Positions 8,044 through 16,397 of a DNA stretch of 64,000 nucleotides are shown here, one piece after another. The stretch's first letter is position 1; each line of letters opens with the position of its first letter. The notes below the pieces were generated by a model that saw nothing but the letters and a program-made list of their open reading frames with translations, was not told where the DNA came from and searched no databases. The translations under genes and the position numbers were made by a program. The stretch comes from Labilithrix sp. GTDB taxonomy: Bacteria; Myxococcota_A; Polyangia; Polyangiales; Polyangiaceae. The stretch spans positions 41,646 through 105,645 of the forward strand of contig JAHBWE010000030.1 of the NCBI GenBank assembly GCA_019637155.1, in the 5' to 3' direction.

Positions 8044-11000
8044 TTCGGCTCAGGAAAGATTGCTGCGTCGAGGAGCATCAGCGTCCGACTGTCGGTCGGA
8101 GTACCAAACCAGACCGACAGGACCGGCGCGCTCAACGACGCGTTTTCCATCTTGTACCGCACAACCGGTTTCCCACAACCGGCGAAGATCTCGGTGTTGA
8201 AGGTGCCAGACGCCGTCAGCGGGGGCTCGAACTGAAGGCCGCTTCCGAACTCCCTCGCTGGCCGCAGCGTGAAAGGACGCTGACACTCTGCAGGGACGCT
8301 CAAGATGTTCGGGTACAGATCTACTGTCAGACCATGCGCGCCGCGCGTAACGAGTTGTCCGGGGTTCGTGACCTGCGCCCAGAAGACGTCTGGGCAGGTG
8401 TCGCCCGGCGCCACCAGTCCAGCATTGACCTCGGCTTCGGTCAGCGTCGCGCCATCGAACGTGACGTCCGCGGGGCACTTCACGCATCGATTTCCGACGA
8501 CCGTGTCGGGACAGAACACGCAGACGCCGTCGGCGTTCGATGTCTCGTTCGGCGCGCAGGGCGTGCACGTCGCCGCGTTGAGCCGGAGTGAAGGCTCGGG
8601 CGGCGGGCCGCCGAGCGCGTCGCGAACGAGGCCGTCCGCGAGGCACGTCTCGAAGAGGTTGCCGACCGTCGGAGGATCGGCGGCCGACGGCGAGTGGAGC
8701 GCGAAGACGCGGCAGCGATCGCACCAGGATTGGCTCGCGCTCGACATCGCCGCGTTGAGCGCGGCGTACGTATCGGCGTCGCGGAGGTCGCCCGACCGCA
8801 GAGCGAGGCGCTCCGCGAAGTGAGCGGCGAAGGTCTTGAGGGTATCGCCTGCGAGGCGCACGCGCTCCGGATCGTTCAGGTTCCCGAACCCCGTCGCCGC
8901 GACGCCCAAGCTCGCCGCTCCCTGCGCGGTCGGTCGCGGGACGATCTCTGCCCAGATGTCTCCATCCCCCGGGACGAGGGCGAAGCGCTGGCCGTGGCCG
9001 TCGTACACATCGTGGAGGAGCGTCGCGATGCGTCCGACGTTGGGCTGACCAATTCCACCGACCTGGCCCGGCGCGCCCGTAACGTTCGCATCGAAGCAGC
9101 TCGCGGTAGACGCTGTCTTCCGGTAGCAGGTGCCGCTGTTGGGGTGGAACCCCCAGATCTCCGCAGGCCAGTTGTACGCCGCGCTTCCCGCGACCTGACC
9201 GCTGATGAAGTCGGCGATGCCCTCGTTCGTGTACTGAAGCGGCGTCGTCAGATCGGTCCCGCCGACGGCCTGCCTCGCCATGTAGTCCACGGCGCCGTCC
9301 TGGGCGTCGTGCAAGAGCGAGCAGAACAAGAAGTGCCCGAACTCGTGGGAGAAGAGGCCGCGCTCGGCGCGCACCGCAGTCCCGTCGGGGAGCAACGAGT
9401 CGGCCGCGAGCATCGTGTTGAGGAAGACCTGCGAAGCTACCGCGGCCGCTGGATGGGTGGGCGGTAGTCCCGCGCGCGTGAGGATGCCGTCGCCACGCGT
9501 CGCCGCGTTGAGGACGAGCTGCGCTCCCGTCCCTGTCAGCTGGAGGAAGCTGAGGCACGACGTGGTGGGGAAGACCTTCTCGTTGCGCACCCAGCGAATG
9601 GTCGTCGGCCAGAAGCCCGCGACGATGCGCTGGCGGTGGGGCGTCTCGTAGGGGATGACGTCTCGCGCCCAGAGCGCCGCGTCGTCGGACTGGTAGAGCG
9701 CCGAGAGCCACTCGTGATCGATGTGGACCGTCGCCTTCGCCGACGACGACCGCGCGGCCGCCTCGCCGATCTCGTCGAGCCGGAAATCGCCCGGCGTCGG
9801 TCGCGCCGCGTCGTAGCCGCGGAAGTCGCAGAGGTCCGCGGGCACGAGGAAGTTCGTCATGATGATGCGCGGCGTGTCGAGCTGGAGGCAGAGCCCCGAT
9901 CCACGCGGCGTCTCGCCCGCGAACATGTCGACCACCGCCATCCCGTCGTTGTTCGTCTTCGACCACAACGCCGTCGGCAGGAGCCCGCCGACGCGCTGCA
10001 GGATCGTCACGCGCATCCCCGCCGCCGCGAGCGGATGGTTCGCGAGCGGTCCCCAACCACGGATCATCACGGGATCCGGCGTTGGCGGTATACCCGCGAC
10101 CGGCTGGACGAAGGCCGGGTCCTGCGTCACGGCGTGGAGGTAGAGCGTGACCGGGACCTTCGGGCCGGCGAAGACGGAGGCGATCGTCGTCGTGATGAGC
10201 TGGACGGCGTCCTTGATGCGCGTGAGGAGCCACGCCGTCGCGTCGACGAGCACGCGCGCGACGCTGCCGGACTCGAGGGCGATGTCTCCGCGCCGGTCGA
10301 GCGGTGTCGTCTCGTAGTCGAGGTAGCGAAAGCCGCTCCGCCCGAGGAGCTCGAGCCGGAGCGAGCCGTTCGCGTTGCGGAGCCCCGACGGTAGGTTCCG
10401 GATGACGACGGCCTCGAAGATGGTTCGATCGCCCGTGACGTCTCGCGTGGTCTGGAGATCGATGAGGCGGTTGTACGTCGCGCCCGGGATCAGCACTGGA
10501 ACGAAGGTGCCGTTGCCGTCGCCGGGGTTCGTGAAGACGCCGCACTTGCCGGCGTGCGGCGCGAGCTCGCTGTCGAGAAGCGGGCGGCTGAGGAGGTGGA
10601 TCGACAGGCGGCGGAGCGCCAGCGCGTCGTCGCGATGCCGGAGGTAGACCCACGCGTAGTAGAGCGGCGTCGCCGCGCCGCGGCTGTCGACCTCGGCCAC
10701 CTTCTGAGCCCTCGCCCAGCTGAACTCGCGGCGGAGCCGCGCGGTCTCGACCGGCGTGATGATCTCCATCTCGTCGGTGCATCCGCCGGCCTGCGTGACC
10801 GGCGACTTCACGGTGACGGGGTAGTTGGGCGCCGGATTCACCGTGAGACGGAAGTTCGTGCCCGTACGGCGAGCGCTGGCCGGTTGTCGGTCGGTGCAGC
10901 CTTGAAAGCGGAGCACACGACCGAGCAGGAGGGCCTCTTGCGTCGTCGGCGTCGCGGTCGGCGATTGACCCTGATAGGTGCACGTGACGTCTTGCCCGTT

Positions 11001-11174
11001 CGGACGACGGAAGACGAACGAGATCGTTCCGTTCGCGATGATGCCACCGGCGACGGCGTACTCCTGCTGGAGCGAGAACCCCTGCGGAGTCGACGGCTCG
11101 AAGCGACTCGTGAGGACCGAGCCGGCGTCGCCGCCGCTCGTGACGGCAAGGTCGATGAAGGGCGACGCCGTCAT
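8040..11174 (-). CDS. Large HEFGH-type zinc metallopeptidase-like protein, Cys-rich C-terminus
   Basis: 1044 residues from the ATG at 11174. A zinc-binding HExxH motif (GLFSHEFGHFLFCSLL) begins at His610. The nearby NEGIADFISGQVAG looks like the downstream acidic ligand region of gluzincin-type peptidases. Before it lie beta-rich domains; after it comes a CxxC-rich block (TCTPCAPNE, VCVFCPD, RCVKCP) typical of exported proteins, then a beta-sandwich end (VRYKMENASLSAPVLSVWFG). No signal peptide is seen at this start (MTASPFIDLAVTSGG). That is odd for such a Cys-rich protein. The start codon overlaps a TGA in another frame that continues from the upstream lipoprotein region. The family is not identified beyond the zincin motif. 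Confidence 0.75.
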   Translation of the reverse strand: MTASPFIDLAVTSGGDAGSVLTSRFEPSTPQGFSLQQEYAVAGGIIANGTISFVFRRPNGQDVTCTYQGQSPTATPTTQEALLLGRVLRFQGCTDRQPASARRTGTNFRLTVNPAPNYPVTVKSPVTQAGGCTDEMEIITPVETARLRREFSWARAQKVAEVDSRGAATPLYYAWVYLRHRDDALALRRLSIHLLSRPLLDSELAPHAGKCGVFTNPGDGNGTFVPVLIPGATYNRLIDLQTTRDVTGDRTIFEAVVIRNLPSGLRNANGSLRLELLGRSGFRYLDYETTPLDRRGDIALESGSVARVLVDATAWLLTRIKDAVQLITTTIASVFAGPKVPVTLYLHAVTQDPAFVQPVAGIPPTPDPVMIRGWGPLANHPLAAAGMRVTILQRVGGLLPTALWSKTNNDGMAVVDMFAGETPRGSGLCLQLDTPRIIMTNFLVPADLCDFRGYDAARPTPGDFRLDEIGEAAARSSSAKATVHIDHEWLSALYQSDDAALWARDVIPYETPHRQRIVAGFWPTTIRWVRNEKVFPTTSCLSFLQLTGTGAQLVLNAATRGDGILTRAGLPPTHPAAAVASQVFLNTMLAADSLLPDGTAVRAERGLFSHEFGHFLFCSLLHDAQDGAVDYMARQAVGGTDLTTPLQYTNEGIADFISGQVAGSAAYNWPAEIWGFHPNSGTCYRKTASTASCFDANVTGAPGQVGGIGQPNVGRIATLLHDVYDGHGQRFALVPGDGDIWAEIVPRPTAQGAASLGVAATGFGNLNDPERVRLAGDTLKTFAAHFAERLALRSGDLRDADTYAALNAAMSSASQSWCDRCRVFALHSPSAADPPTVGNLFETCLADGLVRDALGGPPPEPSLRLNAATCTPCAPNETSNADGVCVFCPDTVVGNRCVKCPADVTFDGATLTEAEVNAGLVAPGDTCPDVFWAQVTNPGQLVTRGAHGLTVDLYPNILSVPAECQRPFTLRPAREFGSGLQFEPPLTASGTFNTEIFAGCGKPVVRYKMENASLSAPVLSVWFGTPTDSRTLMLLDAAIFPEPK

Positions 11175-11460
11175 CGCATGTCTCGGAAGCGTACCGAAGG
11201 CGGGGGGCGGCGCAAGTACACCGCCCGTTTCCCCCCGCGACCGCCAACCAATCGAAGGGCCGGGCGGAGACGAACGCCCCCGACTCCACCTTGACGTCCT
11301 TTCCATAGAACGTCCCGGAGTGGGGCTCGTCCTTGCACGCGGAGCGCGGGTGGCGCCGCGCATCGTCGTCGTAATCGTAGTCGTGACCACCGTGGTGACG
11401 GCTCTTCGACGAGTGGCTCTTCGATGAATGCTTTCCGTATTTCCAGTGTTTCCCGTGCTT
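11175..11460 (-). other. Stranded in-frame continuation of the polymer-forming lipoprotein gene
   Basis: This is the longest gap between called genes. Read in the same frame as the lipoprotein gene at 11461-12321, past its TGA, it gives a Lys/His-rich stretch (KHGKHWKYGKHSSKS, then RHHGGHDYDYDDD) and then HSGTFYGKDVKVESGAFV followed by ARPFDWLAV. The latter resembles the closing motif that polymer-forming surface lipoproteins normally carry (G-x-F-x-G/A-K-x-V-x-V). The frame then stays open into the antisense-like shadow of the metallopeptidase gene, so the natural end is unclear. A run of six C (11231-11236 on the + strand) is a likely slip point. In a third frame a TGA at 11171-11173 overlaps the next ATG. 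Confidence 0.55.
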
Positions 11461-12321
11461 TCAGCGTTTCCAGTGGTCTCGCTCGCAGTCGTCGTCCCGC
11501 TTGTCGTCGCACCGTTCGAGGCTCACGCTCGCGTTCGGGGCGACCACGGCGCCCGCGAACGGCGGACGGACGATGAGCTCCTTGCTCCCGAGGTGGCTGA
11601 CCAGGAGCTTCGGCTCCGATGCCGTCGTGCTCCGCGTCGCGGCGCGAAAGTAGGACTCGTCGCGAACATAGAGTTGCACTGGCCCGGCGCCGTCGTCGAG
11701 CTCGAGCTCGCTGCCGCGGAAGAACAGCGCCTTCGACACGACGTAGACGCCGGAATGAAGGACGACCGTCGCGCCGGACGCGGCGATGAGCTCGTCGTAG
11801 GTCCCAGGAGAGAGGTCGCGTGTCACGCCCCGCGCGACGACGACGTCGCCGAGCGAGGTCGGCGAGGCGGTCACCGACCAGCTCTGCGTGGATACGTCGA
11901 TGTTGGCCGGGGCTTCGAGCCGCCCATGCACGGACGAGCCCGGCGCGCGCCGCACCTTACCCGTCGCGCGGACGTCTCCCTCGATGCGTGCTTGCTTGCC
12001 GAGCTCGACGTCGCCGACCGCCGTGACCAGCGCGGAGGAGAGCTTCGCTTCCTTTCCGATCTCGACGTCGCCGTCCGCGCCGAAGACGCCGCCGCGAACC
12101 TGCGCGCGATCGCCGATGCGGACCCGCGTGGCGGCGCCGACCGTCGTGTCGAGGAAGCTCGCACCGCTCGGGACGCGGAGGGTGATGGAGAGGACCTCGG
12201 GATCGAGGTTGCTCTGGGACGTGTCGATCGCCGGTTCGTTCGTGTCCAAGCTGCACGCCGCGGCGACGCAAGCGAGCGCGAGGCACAGCGTCCGACCCCA
12301 CGAGCCAAAACGATTCGTCAT
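11461..12321 (-). CDS. Polymer-forming (bactofilin-like) surface lipoprotein, probably truncated by an in-frame TGA
   Basis: 286 residues as called. The start has a strong ribosome site (GGAGGGGG) and a lipoprotein signal ending LALACVAAAC. The body has tandem short beta-helix-like repeats (RIGDRAQVRGGVFGADG, EIGKEAKLSSALVTAVG, ELGKQARIEGDVRATG) as in polymer-forming cytoskeletal and surface families, then a second domain (GTYDELIAASGATVVLHSG; FAGAVVAPNASVSLERC). The protein ends DDCERDHWKR at a TGA, just where a Lys/His-rich insert begins, and the expected C-terminal motif lies beyond the TGA in the same frame. The gene is either truncated, read through, or affected by a sequence error. Confidence 0.72.
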   Translation of the reverse strand: MTNRFGSWGRTLCLALACVAAACSLDTNEPAIDTSQSNLDPEVLSITLRVPSGASFLDTTVGAATRVRIGDRAQVRGGVFGADGDVEIGKEAKLSSALVTAVGDVELGKQARIEGDVRATGKVRRAPGSSVHGRLEAPANIDVSTQSWSVTASPTSLGDVVVARGVTRDLSPGTYDELIAASGATVVLHSGVYVVSKALFFRGSELELDDGAGPVQLYVRDESYFRAATRSTTASEPKLLVSHLGSKELIVRPPFAGAVVAPNASVSLERCDDKRDDDCERDHWKR

Positions 12322-12458
12322 GTTCCCCCTCCGGGCGACGTCGGCGTCGAGCCGCCGAGCGCAAAGCCACTACCAATCTACCTGCCGTTTCGATCACCAC
12401 CAGGTAAATCGTGACAACCGATGCAGTTGGGTGCGAGGGCGGTTCCTCGGCCCCGACG

Positions 12459-13832
12459 TCAACGACAGTCCTCCGGCGCTGCCTGCTCCTGCACCGTGTA
12501 CGGCGGGAGCTCGGGGTGGAAGCGCGGCGCGTAGAGGACGTTGAACGGCTGCTTCTGCACGCAGAGGCGCGCGCCCGGCGTGATGCCCTCGAAGACGGAG
12601 CGGTCCACGCGCTGCGCGAGGAAGTCCGCGAACGAGCTGCCCGACGCGTAGAGGTAACCGCCCGACGTGGACCACGCGACGACGGCCAGCGCCGCGAACG
12701 CGATGACGCCGGCGGTGACGCGCCGCTCGCGCCCCCACAACGCGAGGTTCAGCGCGACGAGCGTGATCATCCAGTACATGTAGTAGCGGAGCTCGTGCGA
12801 CTGTGGCACGAGCGCGGCGACGACGGTGACGCCGCCGAAGAGGGCCGCGGCGACGATGTCCTCGCGGCGCCGCCGCTTCCACGCCGCCCACCCGAGGCCG
12901 CCGAGCAAGGCCACCACGTACGCCCCGAAGTACCCGCCCATGCGGTAACCCGGCTCCGACGGCGGCGTCCATTGATCGAGCGACCAGCGCGCGTGCGACG
13001 CGATGGGACGGTTGTCGATCTCGAGGACCGAGCGCACGAAGCGCGTCGCGCGCCACGACGACTCGAGGTGCGCCGGCGCCGACGAATACGCGCTCTCCGC
13101 GGAAGGGAAGCGATGCCCCAGCGCCGTGAGCTCCACCGGCCACACCGGGTTGTCGTGCAGCGCGAGGTTCTTGAGCGGCGTCGCGAGCACGAGCGGCGCC
13201 GCGATCGCGAGCACGGCGAGGCACCTGCGATCGCGCGCGCGGATCGCGAGCCACGTGAAGACGAGCGCCGAGACCGCGACGATCGGGACGAGCTGGAACT
13301 TCGAGTTCGCCGCCGCGGCCGCGAGCGCCGCTGCGCCGGCGAGGAGCTTCCACGTCAATGCGGCGCGGTCGACGAGCACGCGATGGACGAGGAGGAGCAG
13401 CATCGTCACGCACACGTTGGCGGGGAGGTCCACGTAGGCGGACGTCGCGTGGATCTGCACGAGCGGGATCGCGAGGAGCGCGAGGAGCGAGACGTGGAGC
13501 GGCGTCCCGTAGAGCCGGCGCAAGAAGACGGGGAGGCCGAAGAGGGAGGCGATCGCGACGAAGCTCGTCGCGGCGGGGTTGTCGGTGACGCGCCAGACGA
13601 CGCCCTGCAAGAGCTCCATGAAGAGCGGGAAGCCCTCGTAGCGGACCTGATTCTCCGCGCTGAAGGCGAACGACCGCGCGTCGAGGAGGCCGACCATGCG
13701 GCCCGCGAAGGGGAGGTGGTAGTACCAGACGTCGTACGCTTGCGAGACGTCGCACCACCCGGCGATCGCGATCGAGATCGCGAGGGCGATCGCGATCGCG
13801 GAGAGAGCGCGGTCCACCGTCCTCGCGAGCAC
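12459..13832 (-). CDS. Multi-spanning membrane glycosyltransferase (GT-C/GT39-like)
   Basis: About 457 residues from the GTG at 13832, where the first membrane segment begins soon after (LSAIAIALAISIAIAGW). An acidic first-loop region (SQAYDVWYYHLPFAGRM) is typical of GT-C enzymes using polyprenyl-phosphate sugars. At least nine hydrophobic segments follow, then a soluble end rich in Pro and aromatic residues. The Cys of GARLCVQKQ and PEDC may pair outside. Acceptor and donor are unknown; a role in cell-surface glycans is inferred. It is divergent from the nucleotidyltransferase gene with only 27 bases between starts. The start codon is not certain because a second in-frame GTG lies at 13817. 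Confidence 0.78.
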   Translation of the reverse strand: MLARTVDRALSAIAIALAISIAIAGWCDVSQAYDVWYYHLPFAGRMVGLLDARSFAFSAENQVRYEGFPLFMELLQGVVWRVTDNPAATSFVAIASLFGLPVFLRRLYGTPLHVSLLALLAIPLVQIHATSAYVDLPANVCVTMLLLLVHRVLVDRAALTWKLLAGAAALAAAAANSKFQLVPIVAVSALVFTWLAIRARDRRCLAVLAIAAPLVLATPLKNLALHDNPVWPVELTALGHRFPSAESAYSSAPAHLESSWRATRFVRSVLEIDNRPIASHARWSLDQWTPPSEPGYRMGGYFGAYVVALLGGLGWAAWKRRRREDIVAAALFGGVTVVAALVPQSHELRYYMYWMITLVALNLALWGRERRVTAGVIAFAALAVVAWSTSGGYLYASGSSFADFLAQRVDRSVFEGITPGARLCVQKQPFNVLYAPRFHPELPPYTVQEQAAPEDCR

Positions 13833-13859
13833 GGGCCGCCTTATACTCCTACTCCGGCA
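13833..13859. promoter_or_regulatory. Very short divergent start region with TATA-like core
   Basis: Only 27 bases separate the two divergent starts. They contain TTATACT, a -10-like box for the rightward gene, whose reverse complement AGTATAA could serve the leftward gene. If it is used, the rightward mRNA would be leaderless or nearly so. No ribosome site is visible. This is a weak, sequence-only call. Confidence 0.3.
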
Positions 13860-15119
13860 ATGGACCTGCGCCTCCGTCATCTCTCGAACCTCGATCCGCA
13901 GGCGGTCGTGCTCCCGCACGGGACCGAGGTGGTCACGCGCGTCGATCGCGTGATCGGCGAGCGCCGCGTCCCGCAGGGCACGGTCGGGCGCGTCGTGAAG
14001 GTGGACGCGGAGGGTGAGGCGCACGACGTGCTCGTCGTCGGCGTCGGCACGCTCCGGTACGCGCGGCGCGAGCTGTCGCCGCGGCGCATCGGCCAGGTGC
14101 TCTGGGCCGAGCGGCGCGAGCGCGCGTGGGACTCGCTCGTCCCGTGCATCGTGCTCGACGCGACGGTGGGCTCGCAGGCGTGGGGGCTCGCGGACGCGTC
14201 GTCGGACGACGACCGTCGCGGTGTGTTCGCGCATCCGCTGAGCTGGACGCTCGGCCTCGTCGCGCCGCCCGAGGACGTCGTGCGCGCCGACGGCAGCGCC
14301 ACCTACTGGTGCGCGGGGAAGGCGATCCGGCAAGCCTTGCGCGCGGATCCGAACACGCTCGAGATGCTCTTCGTGCCGTCCGCGACGGCGACGGACGAGA
14401 TCGGACAGTGGCTCCTCGCCGAGCGCGACGCGTTCGTGTCGACGGAGATCTACGGCTCGTTCGGCCGCTACGCGCTCGGGCAGCTCCGGCGCCTCGAGCA
14501 AGGGCAGCGGCTCGCCGAGCATCGCGGCGTCGTGCTCGAGTGGCTCCGCGCCGAGCCGGAGCTCACGCTCGATCAGGTGGCGGTGAAGCTCGCCGCGCTC
14601 TCGCCGCGCGCGGCGCCGACGAAGGCCGACGCGGTCCATCAGGCGAAGCAATACGTGAAGCAGCTCTATCGCTCGCTCTTCGATCAGGGCCTGCTCGAAG
14701 GCGCGGAGCTCCGCGCGCTCGCGGCGTTCGCGCGCGGCCCCGCGACCGAGCTCGACCTCCCGCGCGAGCTCCGGCCGAAGAACGCGTACAACCTGCTGCG
14801 CCTCATCGCGACCGCGGCGCGCTGGCTCCGCGAAGGCGCGCCCACCTTCGCCGCCTCCGGCGCGCTCCGCGATCGCCTCCTCGCGGTGAAGCGCGGCGAC
14901 GTCCCGCTCGCCGACGTCCTCGCGGAGGCGGAGGCGCTCGTGCCCGATCTCGAGGCCGCGCGCGATGGCTCGAAGCTCCCCGCGCGCCCCGACGTCGTGC
15001 GCGCGGACGCGTTGCTCCGCCGCATCGGCGAGGAGATCGCAAGGCGCTGGACCGAGCGGCGGCCCGGCCCCTTCGGCGCCGACGCACCGCCGCCGCCGGA
15101 GGTCACATGGAGCGAGTGA
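13860..15119 (+). CDS. RlaP-like nucleotidyltransferase with N-terminal SH3-like domain
   Basis: 419 residues. Residues 20-75 form a small beta-barrel-like domain (RVPQGTVGRVVKVDAEGEAH). The polymerase-beta-type nucleotidyltransferase motif follows: GS at residues 104-105 in VGSQAWGLADASSDDDRRG, with the acidic cluster at 116-118. The later EIYGSFGRYALGQLRR and helical C-terminus match the RlaP/YcgL-like family (predicted RNA-repair nucleotidyltransferases). Phage and bacterial relatives sit beside RNA ligases, but none is present here. The gene overlaps the next one, a second member of the family, by 13 bases, so the two proteins probably act together. The substrate is not known. Confidence 0.8.
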   Translation: MDLRLRHLSNLDPQAVVLPHGTEVVTRVDRVIGERRVPQGTVGRVVKVDAEGEAHDVLVVGVGTLRYARRELSPRRIGQVLWAERRERAWDSLVPCIVLDATVGSQAWGLADASSDDDRRGVFAHPLSWTLGLVAPPEDVVRADGSATYWCAGKAIRQALRADPNTLEMLFVPSATATDEIGQWLLAERDAFVSTEIYGSFGRYALGQLRRLEQGQRLAEHRGVVLEWLRAEPELTLDQVAVKLAALSPRAAPTKADAVHQAKQYVKQLYRSLFDQGLLEGAELRALAAFARGPATELDLPRELRPKNAYNLLRLIATAARWLREGAPTFAASGALRDRLLAVKRGDVPLADVLAEAEALVPDLEAARDGSKLPARPDVVRADALLRRIGEEIARRWTERRPGPFGADAPPPPEVTWSE

Positions 15120-15913
15120 GCTGGGGGTTGTCGGAGCATCAGCTCGCGATCGGCGACCGCGTGATCGCGGAGGAGTCGGCGAAGCGCGAGCACCTCGTCG
15201 TGTACCTGAGCGGCGCGCACGCGTACGGCTTCCCGTCGCCGGACAGCGACCTCGATCTGAAGTGCATCCACGTCGCGCCGACGGGCGCGCTCGTCGGCTT
15301 CGAGCCGCCGCCGTTCACCTACGATCGCGCGGAGGTCATCGAGGGCGTCGAGATCGACTACACGTCGAACGAGCTCGGGCAGGTCCTCGGCGGCATCCTC
15401 ACCGGGAACGGCAACTACCTCGAGCGCGTGCTGGGCGCGACGTTCATGACGCCGCCGGGCGAGCTGCTCGCGTCGCTCTCGCCGCTCGTGCGCGCGGTCG
15501 TCTCGCGTCGCGTCCACCGCCACTACCGCGGCTTCGCGGCGAACCAGCAGCGCGAGCTCGCGAAGACGCCGACGGTGAAGAAGCTCCTCTACGTGCTCCG
15601 CACCGCGATGACGGGCACGCACCTCCTCACGACCGGCGAGCTCGAGACCGACCTCCGCGTCCTCGCCCCGCGCTACGGCCTCGCCGATCTCGGCGTCGAC
15701 GCGCTCATCGCCGCGAAGCGCGCCGGCGAACGCGCCGCCGCCGACCCCGCGATGCTCACCGAGTGGGAGCCGCGCCTCGCGGGCATCCTCTCCGCGGTCG
15801 ATCGTGCCCGCGACACGAGCCCGCTCCCGGAGGAGCCGCCGCCCGACGCGGTGCGCGCCCTCGAAACATGGCTCGTCGCGACGCGGAGAGCTCGTTTCGC
15901 ACCCACCGCGTGA
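15107..15913 (+). CDS. RlaP-like nucleotidyltransferase, second copy
   Basis: 268 residues from the ATG at 15107, inside the end of the upstream gene. The active-site pattern is complete: LSGAHAYGFPSPDSDLDLK at residues 34-52, with Asp48 and Asp50 as likely metal ligands. The DYTSNELGQVLGGILTGNGN and RGFAANQQREL blocks match the same family as the upstream gene. It lacks the N-terminal SH3-like domain, so the pair is not a simple recent duplication. The acidic motif differs between the copies (SDDDRRG against SDLDLK). One subunit may be regulatory. No toxin-antitoxin partner or ligase is nearby. Confidence 0.82.
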   Translation: MERVSWGLSEHQLAIGDRVIAEESAKREHLVVYLSGAHAYGFPSPDSDLDLKCIHVAPTGALVGFEPPPFTYDRAEVIEGVEIDYTSNELGQVLGGILTGNGNYLERVLGATFMTPPGELLASLSPLVRAVVSRRVHRHYRGFAANQQRELAKTPTVKKLLYVLRTAMTGTHLLTTGELETDLRVLAPRYGLADLGVDALIAAKRAGERAAADPAMLTEWEPRLAGILSAVDRARDTSPLPEEPPPDAVRALETWLVATRRARFAPTA

Positions 15914-15932
15914 GCGGCGGCTGCGCGACGAG

Positions 15933-16364
15933 TCAACGGCAGGAGGCCCGGTAGCTCGCGCCGACGCGCTCGCAGTGGCTCTTCCCCTCGGGGTAAGGCG
16001 CGTCCATCCGGACGAGCTGCGTCCCCCGGTTGTCGCAGTAGTAGCAGCTCACGGCCTTGCTCATGTCGGACACGGCCATCGCCTGGGTTCCCGAGCAGAT
16101 GTTGTAGCCGTAGTCACGGATGGACGCGCTGAAGGCCCTGAACCCCGCCGGGGTCTTCACCGAGTGCTCGATGTCGACCTTCATCGGGCACGTGATCTCC
16201 ACGGGCGGCGCGGGCGCCGGGAGCGCGCTCTTCGGCATCGGCGTCTGGGGCGCGATCCGCGGCTCGAGCGGCCGCTCCGGCGTCGGCGGGGCGCCGTGGA
16301 CCGAGGCGGCCGCCAGCCCCACGACGATCATCACCGTGAGGCCGCTCAACAGGGGCTTGTTCAT
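15933..16364 (-). CDS. Small exported Cys-containing protein of unknown function
   Basis: 143 residues with a signal peptide (PLLSGLTVMIVVGLAAASVHG). A Pro-rich linker (PPTPERPLEPRIAPQTP) leads to a compact domain with five to six Cys (ITCPMKVD, YNICSG, VSCYYCDN, SHCERVG, ASC), so disulfides are likely. A good ribosome site (GAAGGAGA) lies before the ATG. No family is recognised. It ends 20 bases from the convergent nucleotidyltransferase gene and lies 33 bases downstream of the DUF2071 gene. Confidence 0.75.
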   Translation of the reverse strand: MNKPLLSGLTVMIVVGLAAASVHGAPPTPERPLEPRIAPQTPMPKSALPAPAPPVEITCPMKVDIEHSVKTPAGFRAFSASIRDYGYNICSGTQAMAVSDMSKAVSCYYCDNRGTQLVRMDAPYPEGKSHCERVGASYRASCR

Positions 16365-16397
16365 CCGTTTGTCTCCTTCGTTCCTTTTGGCCTGCGG

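Noticed and set aside
8050..11289. 1079-codon open frame on the minus strand overlapping the metallopeptidase
   Set aside because: Arg/Ala/Pro-rich shadow frame caused by high GC; the other frame shows HEFGH, CxxC and normal residue use. Only its first about 80 codons (upstream of 11174) may continue the lipoprotein.
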